The notes under the pieces are model-generated. The model was given only the letters and a program-made list of their open reading frames with translations, did no database searches and had not been told where the DNA came from. DNA of 40,417 nucleotides from Acidimicrobiaceae bacterium. GTDB taxonomy: Bacteria; Actinomycetota; Acidimicrobiia; Acidimicrobiales; RAAP-2. Location of the stretch: NCBI GenBank assembly GCA_003132205.1, contig PKWY01000056.1, forward strand, positions 117,960-158,376, given 5' to 3'. Shown piece by piece: positions 12,141-20,813 of this stretch (position 1 is the first letter of the stretch; each line of letters opens with the position of its first letter). Both the position numbers and the translations under genes were made by a program.

Positions 12141-14795
12141 ATGAAGGTGAAGCAATCCCAGCAGGGGCAAGTCACAGCCCTCGAACTGATCGAGGCCGCG
12201 ACGCTGACCCCCCACGAAGTGCTGTCACGCCTCACCAGTCGCTCGGAGGGACTCAGCGGACCTGAAGTCGATCAACGTGTCCGCGAATTCGGAGCGAACG
12301 TGCTCGCGGTTCACCGTGTGAGGGCGAGCGTCGTTCTGTGGCGCCAGCTCAAGAATCCGATCCTGATCCTCCTTCTCGGCGCTGCATTGGTTTCCGGGTT
12401 CACCGGCGGAGGGACCAACGCGATCATCATCGCCGTGATCGTCCTACTGAGCGTCGGACTCGGGTTCGTCAACGAGTTTCGAGCGGCCGTTGCGATGTCA
12501 ACGCTCCGGTCCAAGATCAGTCAAAACGCCACCGTGCATCGTGACGGCACCGTCACGCAAATCCCGGTCACCGAGCTAGTGCCGGGCGATATCATCACGC
12601 TCAATTTGGGCACGCTGGTACCCGCCGACGTGCGATTGCTGAGCGTCGACGAGCTCGAGTGCGACGAAGCTGTCCTAACCGGTGAGTCCATGCCAGTCCC
12701 AAAATCCGAGATCGCCGTCACCGAGCCCGACGCATCAAGCCTCTCGGACTGCGCGTACATGGGAACGATCGTCCACCAGGGATCGGCCCTCGCCGTCGTC
12801 GTCCAGACGGGCACCCGCACCGCCTTCGGACGGATCGCCACTGGAGTGACTGACTACCAGGGCCAGAGCGCCTTCGAGGTCGGCTTGACGAAATTCTCGC
12901 GCTTCCTCTTCCTCGTTGCCGCCCTGCTGACGATTTTCATCTTCGCCGTGAACATCATCCTGTCGCGGCCGCTAATCGAGGCCCTCCTCTTCTCCTTGGC
13001 CATCGCCGTGGGCATCGCACCCGAGATGATGCCCGCCATCGTAACGGTGAGCCTTTCTTCGGGATCGCGCGCATTGGCCGCGAAAAAGGTCCTGGTGAAG
13101 CGGTTGGTGGCGATCGAGGACCTGGGTAACATCGAACTGCTGTTCACGGACAAGACGGGCACACTGACTGAGGGCGTGATCACTTTCGAGCGGGCCTTGG
13201 ACGTCCACGGAGCGGACGCCGAGCGGCCGTTGCTCTTGGGCCTGCTGTGCAACGAGTCCACGATGTCCGAACACGGCCCCGTTGGCGGCAACTCGCTCGA
13301 CCAAGCCCTCTGGGTCGCGGCCGCTGCTCGTGGGGACGACGACTTAGATCACGAGAGCGCAGCTTTTGAACGAATCGCCGCACTCCCATTTGATCACGAG
13401 CGTCAGATGGGCTCGGTGCTGATACGCGGCTCCGATGGAGTCCTGACGCTCGTGATCAAAGGAGCGCCCGAGGTGGTGCTTGAGCGTTGCGTCAACGTCG
13501 CCGACTCCATTCGCACAGTCCTCGACGCACTTTTCGCCGACGGCGAGCGAGTGATCGCGGTGGCGAGTCGAGATCGTGGCGCGGTTATGACGGTGGGAAC
13601 GGACGACGAGGTCGGGCTCACACTTGAGGGTTTCCTCACCTTCGCCGACAAGCCCAAGAGCGACGCGGGCGCGTCGCTCGCAAAACTCCAACAGCTCGGT
13701 GTCGAGGTGAAGATCATCACGGGCGACAACGGTCAGGTGGCGGCCAAAGTGTGTCGTGATATCGGCCTCGCCTGCGCGGGCGTAGTGAGTGGCACCGACC
13801 TGGAGGCGATGAGCGACGACCAACTCGAGGAGGCGATCCCCACGACCACCGTCTTTGCTCGCATCGGCCCGGACCAGAAGTCGCGAATCATCGAGGTAGC
13901 GAGGCGCACCGGGCGCGACGTCGCCTTCCTCGGCGACGGTGTCAACGACGCCGTCGCCCTGCATCACGCCGACGTTGGAATCTCGGTGGACTCGGGAGCC
14001 GACGTTGCCAAGGACGCCGCCGACGTCGTACTGCTGGACAAGGACCTCGGTGTTCTGGCTGTAGGCGTGATGGAGGGCCGGCGGATCTTCGCGAACACGA
14101 TGAAGTTTGTCTTGATGGCCACGTCGTCGAACTTCGGGAACATGTTCAGTGCCGCCGGGGCCTCGGCATTCCTCTCCTTCCTTCCGATGCTGCCCTCCCA
14201 AATTCTGCTCAACAATCTGCTGTACAACATGGGACAGCTGGCGATCCCCACCGACCGAGTCGACGTGGAGGCTCTCGCGCGACCCGCCGCCTGGGACCTG
14301 CGCTACATCCGCCGCTTCATGTCGGTCTTCGGCCCGATTAGTTCGATCTTCGACTTCGTCACCTTCTACGTAATGCTCTCGCTGCTACACGCGGGCCACG
14401 TGGAGTTTCGCACTGGATGGTTCGTCGAGTCCATCGCTACCCAGACCTTGGTGGTGTACGTCATCCGAACCCGGCGGGTACCATTCTTCAAGAGCCGTCC
14501 GAGCATGGTCATGATCCTCGTGCCGACCGGTGCGGCGCTCGTGGGCGCGCTGCTCCCCTATACAGGGTTGGCCCACCTCTTCGGTTTCTCGGTGTTGCCG
14601 ACGAAGTTTTTCCTCCTCCTGTTCGGCATGGTCGTCGTGTACCTCGTGCTGGTCGAAGTTGCCAAACTCTGGTTCTTCCAATCGCAATCGCCGCGCCTCG
14701 CGGTCACCGCCACTACTCACTCCCAGCGTCTCAACCGCCGAATCATGAAGCGTGCGTCCCGATTCGTCCGCCACGAGGGCCCGTCGCTGCGCTGA
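12141..14795 (+). CDS. mgtA: P-type ATPase of the MgtA/MgtB magnesium-import type
   Basis: An 884-residue protein, close to the usual ~900. Actuator domain with TGES at 180-183; phosphorylation site DKTGTLT at D337; nucleotide-binding segment KGAPEVVLERC; hinge GDGVND at 598-603. About ten membrane segments include IAVGIAPEMMPAIVT in M4. The C-terminal signatures SSNFGNMFSAAGASAFL, FMSVFGPISSIFDFVTFY and QTLVVYVIRTRRVPF are typical of type IIIB Mg2+ ATPases and separate it from Ca2+ and heavy-metal pumps. It would import magnesium (or Ni/Co) at the cost of ATP in the inner membrane. No metal-binding N-terminal domain is present. No obvious Mg2+-sensing leader is visible upstream. Confidence 0.9.
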   Translation: MKVKQSQQGQVTALELIEAATLTPHEVLSRLTSRSEGLSGPEVDQRVREFGANVLAVHRVRASVVLWRQLKNPILILLLGAALVSGFTGGGTNAIIIAVIVLLSVGLGFVNEFRAAVAMSTLRSKISQNATVHRDGTVTQIPVTELVPGDIITLNLGTLVPADVRLLSVDELECDEAVLTGESMPVPKSEIAVTEPDASSLSDCAYMGTIVHQGSALAVVVQTGTRTAFGRIATGVTDYQGQSAFEVGLTKFSRFLFLVAALLTIFIFAVNIILSRPLIEALLFSLAIAVGIAPEMMPAIVTVSLSSGSRALAAKKVLVKRLVAIEDLGNIELLFTDKTGTLTEGVITFERALDVHGADAERPLLLGLLCNESTMSEHGPVGGNSLDQALWVAAAARGDDDLDHESAAFERIAALPFDHERQMGSVLIRGSDGVLTLVIKGAPEVVLERCVNVADSIRTVLDALFADGERVIAVASRDRGAVMTVGTDDEVGLTLEGFLTFADKPKSDAGASLAKLQQLGVEVKIITGDNGQVAAKVCRDIGLACAGVVSGTDLEAMSDDQLEEAIPTTTVFARIGPDQKSRIIEVARRTGRDVAFLGDGVNDAVALHHADVGISVDSGADVAKDAADVVLLDKDLGVLAVGVMEGRRIFANTMKFVLMATSSNFGNMFSAAGASAFLSFLPMLPSQILLNNLLYNMGQLAIPTDRVDVEALARPAAWDLRYIRRFMSVFGPISSIFDFVTFYVMLSLLHAGHVEFRTGWFVESIATQTLVVYVIRTRRVPFFKSRPSMVMILVPTGAALVGALLPYTGLAHLFGFSVLPTKFFLLLFGMVVVYLVLVEVAKLWFFQSQSPRLAVTATTHSQRLNRRIMKRASRFVRHEGPSLR

Positions 14796-14865
14796 GTCCG
14801 CACCTCCACGCGGCTCGCACGACACGGCCCGCACTCCGCTACTAGATCGGCCCGACCGTTCGTAG

Positions 14866-15303
14866 GATCAGCGAATAATAGGCCATTCGGGCAGTGGGGT
14901 GAAGGAGCAGGCGGCCGGCCTCTACGCCCGGCTACTCAGCGAGAATGGCTTCGTCACCATTGCCTTCGACGCCGCCTTCCAGGGCGAGAGTGAGGGTCTG
15001 CCGCGCGGTCTCGACGACCCCGCGCATCGAATTGAGGACATTAAAGCTGCCGTATCATTTCTCACGACTCGGCCCGAGATCGACGGCGAGAGCATCGCCG
15101 TGCTCGGGATCTGCGCCTCGGGCGGCTACGCCCTCACGGCCGGAGCTTCCGATCACCGGGTCAAGGCCATCGCCACCGTGAGCGGTGTCGACATCGCGCG
15201 TCATTTCCGGGTTGGCGCTGACGGTGGGCAGGATCCGGCCGTCTTAAAGAAAATCTGGGCTTGGCTAGGAGACCACACTGACTGGTTTCTTAAATCCTCC
15301 TGA
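14866..15303 (+). pseudogene. Truncated alpha/beta hydrolase (dienelactone hydrolase-like)
   Basis: The frame IGHSGSGVKEQAAGLYARLL is read from the stop at 14863 through a GTG at 14899. It matches the interior of dienelactone hydrolase-type proteins, where GHPxSGVKEQ normally follows about 40 further residues. Next come TIAFDAAFQGESEG, the DIKAAVSFLTTRPEID helix and the nucleophile elbow LGICASGGYAL. The sequence then departs from the family after DPAVLKKIW and stops at 15303. Both N-terminus and C-terminal third (with the catalytic His region) are missing, so it is very probably inactive. Confidence 0.75.
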
Positions 15304-15335
15304 AATGATCCAGCGCATCTAAGAGTTCGCTTCGC

Positions 15336-16146
15336 TCAACAGTTCAACCCCAGGGACGAGAGCGGTACTATCCGAATATTCGGTCCCGTGGAACCAAGGA
15401 TGAAAGTACCAATGACCGTTGTGCCATCGCTCGGATAGAGGGGAATCGAGACGCTCTGATTCTGGTGCTCTTTCTGCCACTCGAGAGCCTGAGCGGGTGA
15501 TGTCGGGATTGGGCCGGACGCACAGTTCACATCGCTCGCCTTAATGTAGCCAGAGGTTTGACCTTGATCGGCGGCGATGAGATTTGGGGTGCCTTGCTGG
15601 TTCATCACGCCATATGTCTCGCCTTTCGCGTTGACACCCCACGAGGTCGTAACCCGGTTCACGTATATCGCTCGTAGGGTCCACGACGCGTTCGCACCGG
15701 TGGTGATGGTCACGCTGTCAACGCCGGGACCCAGCGGCACGACTTCACTGGCCGGTCCGTCGGAAGGTGGCGTTGTGCTGAGGTCAGCGGCGCTACAACT
15801 CATGTTGGACCCGTTCGGAAAGTTGAATGTTCCGACGCTGAGGCACGTCAATGACAGCGAGAGGTCGGTTGCCGTGGCGGGCTCTGGGCCAAGGTCAATC
15901 GTGCCGGTGCCGGTGCGCGTCGCGGTCACCATATTGCCGAGTTGAGTGTCAATGGGCGAGCCCGGTGTGGAAAAGACTCCCGTGAAGAGAGCGACACCCC
16001 CCAGACACGAGGGTCAATCCGACCAGCATTCCCCCACCTAGGCGCCACCGCCAACGACGGTGCGCGCGAGGGGCGTTCTGGACGGTAGCGACCAGCATTT
16101 GGCGCACCGCTGCGGTGAAGACCGGATTCATCTCGGTATTGCTCAT
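15336..16146 (-). pseudogene. Putative anti-sigma-type membrane protein, frameshifted
   Basis: The N-terminal part (ATG 16146, starting MSNTEMNPVFTAAVRQML) has a cytoplasmic segment and one membrane helix (GGGMLVGLTLVSGG). It runs into a wrong frame after a run of six C at 15997-16002. Dropping one base from the run restores VALFTGVFSTPGSPIDTQLG, which leads straight into the 15336-15932 frame (MVTATRTGTGTIDLGPEPAT, and so on). The rebuilt protein of about 270 residues has an extracellular domain with TTSWGVNAKGETYGVMNQ, as found in proteins encoded next to ECF sigma genes in actinobacteria. Its ATG overlaps the sigma stop by four bases. It is interrupted here by a one-base indel. Confidence 0.7.
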
Positions 16147-16730
16147 CGACTTTCCTCCCTCGTTACGTCTTGCTCATCTTCGATGTGAAGTGCATCGGCC
16201 ATCCGTGATCGCGCACGGTGAAGGCGGGTGCGGACCGCGCCATTGGAGATGCCAAGTGCGAGCGCTGCCTCAGCTGGTGAGTAGTGCTCGAGCAGGGTGA
16301 GTGTGATCAGGGCAGCGTCAGAGGGCGACAGACTGCCCAATGCCTCGCGTACTTGTGAGGCCAGGCGCGCCTCCTCTATCCGTTCCACGGCGGCATCTTC
16401 GGCGCTCCTGCCAACTTCGGAGCGGGGCAAGGTCGCTATGAGCGTTCGATTGCGGCGAAGCCCACGGGCTAGATTCCGCGCCAAATTCGTCACCGTGACG
16501 AGCAACTATGGCAGCGTTGAACCGTCGACCACCCGGACGGACTTCCGTCGGCGCCAGAGCTCTAAAAAAGCGCCGGCTGTAATGTCCTCTGCGTCGTGCA
16601 CGTTTCCGGTCAATCGAAGGGCGTGTCGGTACACGCGGTCGTGATGACGATCAAAGATTGCGACGAAGGCATCCGCATCATTGCTGAGCGCCGCCGTCCA
16701 GTCCGAAGCCTCGTCTCCTGCCGATCTCAC
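16143..16730 (-). pseudogene. ECF RNA polymerase sigma factor, interrupted by an amber codon
   Basis: Both halves lie in one frame. 16509-16730 encodes region 2 (DAFVAIFDRHHDRVYRHAL, RLTGNVHDAEDITAGAFL, ELWRRR, the core-binding and -10 recognition part). 16143-16505 encodes the linker and region 4 (LGSLSPSDAALITLTLLEHY, SPAEAALALGISNGAVRTRL, HRARSRM), the -35 binding helix-turn-helix. They are separated only by TAG at 16506-16508, in ...DGSTLP*LLVTVTNLARN. Relatives have Trp here (LPWLL.TATN.ARN), so TGG became TAG. GTG 16730 is the likely start. Together with the frameshifted partner the whole signalling pair appears lost. Confidence 0.85.
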
Positions 16731-16889
16731 TACATGTACTGTCCGTATCAGGGTCAGCGTTACACGAATCAGGAGAAGTCACGTCGGATCCCTGTGAAGA
16801 TTGGTCCTTCACAATCCATCTGTTCCCGACTCAAATTGACTGATTACCAAGAGGAGTTGCAACGGCTTGAAAAGTGTGTCGTGTTATTA

Positions 16890-16905
16890 ATCTATGATGA
16901 TAGAT
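16890..16905 (+). promoter_or_regulatory. Palindrome over the GntR gene start (candidate operator)
   Basis: ATCTAT (16890-16895), GATG, ATAGAT (16900-16905) is a perfect inverted repeat, extended to 8/9 by TTA.../...AAA on either side. It covers the two candidate start codons (16894 and 16897), and TATTAA at 16885 could be a -10 element for a leaderless message. GntR regulators of this class repress their own operon, so this is the likely site (inference). Confidence 0.5.
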
Positions 16906-17385
16906 AAACAACAAGACAGTCTGCCCCGCGAAGATCCGAAGACTTCGTCTCCCATTACCTTCCGCCTCGACGCGAAATCGGGCGTGCCCACTTATCTCCA
17001 ACTGGTCCAGCAAGTTGAGCATGCTCTGCGATTGGGTTTTTTAGAACTTGGCGACCAACTGCCCACGGTGAAGGAAGTCGTGAGTTCTTTGTCGATCAAC
17101 CCGAACACTGTCATCAAGGCCTACGCCGACCTTGAGGGAAAGAAGATTGCGGTGGGTAAACCGGGTCAGGGTACCTTCATCGTGTCGGTCCCCGAGACCA
17201 TTGAGATGACCCAATTGCGTAGCTTACGCAGGTCACTGAAGCGCGGCTGGCTACGCAGCGCCTTCGACGCCGGGCTTGATTCCGACGGCGTCGAAGCCCT
17301 CTTTGCGTCCACCCTTCGAGAATTCATTCTTGAGAGGGCTGAACGTCACGATTCACTGACAGTTGATACTGAGTTATTGGCATGA
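16897..17385 (+). CDS. GntR-family regulator, YtrA subfamily
   Basis: About 162 residues; ATG 16894 is an equally possible start. The winged helix spans about residues 25-95: VPTYLQLVQQVEHALRLGFL, LGDQLPTVKEVVSSLSINPN, TVIKAYADLEGKKIAVGKPG and GTFIV, the standard GntR pattern with the invariant P-NPNTV-KAY-LE. The C-terminal part is short (about 65 residues), as in YtrA-type regulators, which lack a ligand-binding domain and control ABC transporters. The stop overlaps the start of the ATPase gene (ATGA at 17382-17385), so gntR-ATPase-permease form one operon. Confidence 0.9.
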   Translation: MIDKQQDSLPREDPKTSSPITFRLDAKSGVPTYLQLVQQVEHALRLGFLELGDQLPTVKEVVSSLSINPNTVIKAYADLEGKKIAVGKPGQGTFIVSVPETIEMTQLRSLRRSLKRGWLRSAFDAGLDSDGVEALFASTLREFILERAERHDSLTVDTELLA

Positions 17386-18293
17386 ACGTCATCGAGGTTG
17401 CCAACCTAGGGAAGCAATACGGCAAGCGGTGGTCTCTGCGCAATGCTTCATTCTCGATTGACGCGGGTCGGGTGGCGGCAATCGTGGGACCCAACGGTGC
17501 CGGAAAGACGACTCTTCTCAAAATTGTGGTGGGGCTCATTGACCCCAGCGAAGGAAGTGCCACCGTGATGGGTGGAATCAAGGCTGGATCCGATAACGCA
17601 TTGGATAAGGTCGCCTTCGTCGCTCAAGACGCGCCGCTATATCGGTACCTGAAGGTATCGGACACGATTGCGCTGGCCAAGAACCTCAACCGATCGTTCG
17701 ATGTCATGGTGACAACACAGCGTCTGGGCAAACTCGGCATCGGGCTTGACCATCGAGTTGGGAAGCTCTCTGGAGGGCAGCAATCACAATTGGCCCTCGC
17801 TCTCGCCCTAGGTCGTCACCCTTCGCTCCTGATACTGGACGAGCCACTGGCCCGGCTAGATCCACTTGCTCGACGTGAGTTCATGAGCGTCGTCATGGCA
17901 GAGGTGGCGAACGAAGGTTTGTCAGTCGTTCTCTCGTCGCACGTGGTCGCTGAACTCGAACGAGTGGCGGATTATCTGGTCGTTGTCAATGCAGGACACA
18001 TCCAGGTCGCCAGCGACATCGACGTACTTCTCCAAAGCCACTGTCTCGCCACCGGACCTGCTGACGAGGCGGGGGCGATCAGCCAAACATTCTCCGTGGT
18101 CGGAAGTTCGATCACGGGACGACAAGCTCGGCTCCTAGTTCAAGCCTCGGAACTTGGTCTGCTCGGGCGAAATTGGGAGTGCTCCTCGGTGACTCTGGAA
18201 GAGATCATTTTGGCCTACCTCGAGAACCCAGATGATGAGCCACTGGTCCTCGATTCTCTCGTCGAGAATGTCGCGGCGAAGGTTCAACTGTGA
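17382..18293 (+). CDS. ABC transporter ATP-binding protein (YtrB/CcmA type)
   Basis: A 303-residue nucleotide-binding subunit. Walker A GPNGAGKT at 36-43, Q-loop VAQDAPLY near 80-87, signature LSGGQ at 129-133, Walker B LLILDEP at 149-155, and the switch histidine in VLSSHVVAELERV. The C-terminal extension (about residues 215-303) is typical of exporters of the drug/peptide or cell-envelope class that work with a separate membrane subunit. It is coupled by overlap to the GntR gene before it and to the permease after it (GTGA at 18290). It powers transport by the permease at 18290-19396; the substrate is unknown. Confidence 0.92.
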   Translation: MNVIEVANLGKQYGKRWSLRNASFSIDAGRVAAIVGPNGAGKTTLLKIVVGLIDPSEGSATVMGGIKAGSDNALDKVAFVAQDAPLYRYLKVSDTIALAKNLNRSFDVMVTTQRLGKLGIGLDHRVGKLSGGQQSQLALALALGRHPSLLILDEPLARLDPLARREFMSVVMAEVANEGLSVVLSSHVVAELERVADYLVVVNAGHIQVASDIDVLLQSHCLATGPADEAGAISQTFSVVGSSITGRQARLLVQASELGLLGRNWECSSVTLEEIILAYLENPDDEPLVLDSLVENVAAKVQL

Positions 18294-19396
18294 CCACTTT
18301 GGCCCCAGACAGAGAAGACCAGCGCATCGAGAAATCTCCATCACTGTGGCGATCAATGTTGAGAGTCACGTGGATTCAACATCGGGCCTCACTGCTCATC
18401 ATGATCGCAATCTTTGGACTCGTTGCGGCCTTCATGATTGCCACCGGGTTGTCGGTTCACGGGGAGTATGCGAAGTACCTGTCGAACAAATGCTCCTACT
18501 TTGGTACCTTTTCATTCAATCAAAGTGAATGCCCCAACCTCGGAACCAGCCTTCTGCACTCACTCAACAATCTCACCATCGTCGACATATTCATGCACGT
18601 CGTCCCGATATTGATTGCGATGTTCATCGGCGCACCTCTCGTGGCCCGTGAGGTTGAGTCAGGCACCTATCAATTTGCGTGGACCCAAGGCACGCCGCGA
18701 TCATCCTGGCTCACTATGAAGCTGCTCTTTCTAGGGGTGATAGTGGTTGTCCTCGCAATTCCCCTTGGGTTAATCGCCTCGTGGTATGCCCAACCCGTCG
18801 ACGCAATCGGATTCGCTAGTCATTGGCAGCCGGGTCAATTTGGTGTGACCGCAGTGACGCTGCCGGCCCTTTGTCTCACGGGACTACTTGCGGGTGTCCT
18901 TATTGGAGTTCTCCTGAAGAAAATCGTGAGTGCTATTGCCACCGCCGGTCTAGTGGTCGGAAGCCTTGTTGTTGGCATCTTTGCCTACCTGGATAACGCG
19001 ATCTTCTCAATCCACACGACGGCGACAGCATGGTATCCGAGTGACGGAAATATTGGAGTGGTCAACCGTTTTGCTCCGGTAGGGATAGGCCCCAAGGGTT
19101 CGTGGGGAGGTTGGCTAGTCAACATCTGGTATGAAGGACAAAACGGCGTCCACCTCAGTACGGCGAAGGGCGTCCAGATATTGGGGCGGATCTTTGCGTC
19201 TTATCCAAAGACCCAACAAGTTGAGCCGCCGCAGTATGTTTCGACATGGTTAGCGAACCATCACTACTCGTTCTGGATTAGCTACCAACCAGCGAATCGC
19301 TATTGGATGACTCAGAGTTTCGAAGCCGCCATCGTCCTCGGAGTTGGCTTCGTATTGCTCAAAGTTACGATGAAAGTAATTAGACGGTTCGTCTGA
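18290..19396 (+). CDS. ABC transporter permease (ABC-2 type)
   Basis: A 368-residue integral membrane protein starting at GTG 18290 inside the end of the ATPase gene. Membrane segments seen: ASLLIMIAIFGLVAAFMIATGL, IFMHVVPILIAMFIGAPLVA (followed by REVESGTYQFAWTQ, the coupling region typical of actinobacterial ABC-2 permeases), LLFLGVIVVVLAIPLGLIAS, ALCLTGLLAGVLIGVLL, AIATAGLVVGSLVVGIFAYL, and a last one near the C-terminus (AAIVLGVGFVLLKVTM). A long extracytoplasmic loop lies between segments 5 and 6. It forms the channel for the ATPase encoded before it; substrate unknown. Confidence 0.85.
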   Translation: MTTLAPDREDQRIEKSPSLWRSMLRVTWIQHRASLLIMIAIFGLVAAFMIATGLSVHGEYAKYLSNKCSYFGTFSFNQSECPNLGTSLLHSLNNLTIVDIFMHVVPILIAMFIGAPLVAREVESGTYQFAWTQGTPRSSWLTMKLLFLGVIVVVLAIPLGLIASWYAQPVDAIGFASHWQPGQFGVTAVTLPALCLTGLLAGVLIGVLLKKIVSAIATAGLVVGSLVVGIFAYLDNAIFSIHTTATAWYPSDGNIGVVNRFAPVGIGPKGSWGGWLVNIWYEGQNGVHLSTAKGVQILGRIFASYPKTQQVEPPQYVSTWLANHHYSFWISYQPANRYWMTQSFEAAIVLGVGFVLLKVTMKVIRRFV

Positions 19397-19547
19397 CCGT
19401 CGGCATAATTTTGGCACTTTCGCTAACGCCCGCTGAACGTCTCCCTAGCCCCAGCTGCAGTTGCTCTCGCGCGACAATCTTTTCATCAATCCCGGACTCT
19501 TGCGCACTTCTTTCGATGTCCGTTCCTCATTGAAGCGTCAGCTCTAT

Positions 19548-20786
19548 TCACCAATCATGCACGGTGCCGTCAGCTAACCGGTTGTACGGCAGGTACGCCG
19601 CTACGTATGGATATTTACCCGCCTCATCGATATTCAATTCCACCCCTAACCCGGGTGTCTCGCCGGGATGCAGAAGTCCGTTATTCCAAGGAAATGACTG
19701 CTCGAATACTTGGTTGGTCTTGGTGCCGTGCTTCATGTATTCCTGAATACCGAAATTATGAATGGACATCCCTAGATGCATGGCGGCGGCCATTCCCACC
19801 GGTGAGACGTCCGTTGGCCCGTGCATCCCCGATTTGATCTGATACTGCGCCGCATACTCGAGGAGCTTCTTGAGGTGGGTGATGCCACCGGTGTGCGTTA
19901 CCGCGCTTCGCACGTAGTCAATGAGTTGTTCGCGAATGATTTGCTGGTAATCCCAAATAGTGTTGAAGATCTCTCCGACGGCCAGCGGGGTAGTGGTGTG
20001 CTGTCGAACGAGGCGTAGCGATTCCTGGTTTTCGGCCGGCGTGCAATCCTCGAGCCAAAACAGGTCGTAGGGTTCCAACGACTTGCCAAGTTGAGCCGCC
20101 TGAATCGGCGTCATGCGGTGGTGTCCATCGTGGAGCAGAGGCAACTCCGGACCGAATTCATTACGAACGGCCTCAAAGACCGTGGGTACGTGGCGTAGGT
20201 AACGGCGAGTGTCCCAGTCTTCTTCCGCCGGCAAAGCACCACGTTGCGCCGGCTCGTGGTCGTAGCGAACTCCGGCGTTGCCCGGGGACGTCGCGTTTGA
20301 GGCGATCCCGTAGATGGACTTGAGTCCCGGAACTCCGGTCTGTACCCTGACCGCGCGATAGCCCTGCTCCTGGTGTGACCGGATGCTGTCGAAGATCTCT
20401 TCGATAGATTTTCCGGAAGCGTGGCCGTATGCCAAGAGTCCCCGTCGTGACGCTCCGCCAAGAAGTTGATACAAAGGCATTCCCGCCGACTTGGCCTTGA
20501 TGTCCCACAGGGCCACGTCGACCGCCGCGATTGCGGCCATGGTGACCGGCCCTCGCCGCCAGTACGCGCTGCGATAGAGAAACTGCCAGGTGTCTTCGAT
20601 GTTGCGTTCGTCGCGACCAACGAGCAACGGGACGACGTGGTCGCGAAGGTAACTCACGACCGCGAGTTCGCGACCGTTGAGTGTCGCATCGCCTAGGCCG
20701 GTCAGCCCTTCGTCGGTCGTGAGTTTGAGAGTCACAAAATTCCGGTCCGGACTCGTGACGATGACGTCCGCTGATGTGATGCTCAT
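19548..20786 (-). CDS. manD: D-mannonate dehydratase (enolase superfamily, ManD/RspA type)
   Basis: A 412-residue protein of normal family length. It dehydrates D-mannonate to 2-keto-3-deoxy-D-gluconate. The N-terminal capping domain has [20 protein letters not shown] and [20 protein letters not shown]. In the barrel, the magnesium ligands D220 (LLHDGHH), E246 (WLEDCTP) and E272 (AVGEIFN), catalytic Y159 (SIYG) and H222, and MHGPTDVSP near 321 are present. The C-terminus [10 protein letters not shown]...[13 protein letters not shown]...DGTVHDW is typical of the ManD group. ATG 20786 has GGAGAAG upstream. It is last of the three-gene uronate operon, 27 bp after uxuB. Confidence 0.93.
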   Translation of the reverse strand: MSITSADVIVTSPDRNFVTLKLTTDEGLTGLGDATLNGRELAVVSYLRDHVVPLLVGRDERNIEDTWQFLYRSAYWRRGPVTMAAIAAVDVALWDIKAKSAGMPLYQLLGGASRRGLLAYGHASGKSIEEIFDSIRSHQEQGYRAVRVQTGVPGLKSIYGIASNATSPGNAGVRYDHEPAQRGALPAEEDWDTRRYLRHVPTVFEAVRNEFGPELPLLHDGHHRMTPIQAAQLGKSLEPYDLFWLEDCTPAENQESLRLVRQHTTTPLAVGEIFNTIWDYQQIIREQLIDYVRSAVTHTGGITHLKKLLEYAAQYQIKSGMHGPTDVSPVGMAAAMHLGMSIHNFGIQEYMKHGTKTNQVFEQSFPWNNGLLHPGETPGLGVELNIDEAGKYPYVAAYLPYNRLADGTVHDW

Positions 20787-20813
20787 GTCAATCTTCTCCA
20801 GTTGTGAGGGGGG

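Noticed and set aside
16506..16508. TAG read as an amino acid (stop-codon reassignment)
   Set aside because: TAG ends other genes in the window (1376, 27297, 39900) at sensible places, so a nonsense mutation is simpler.
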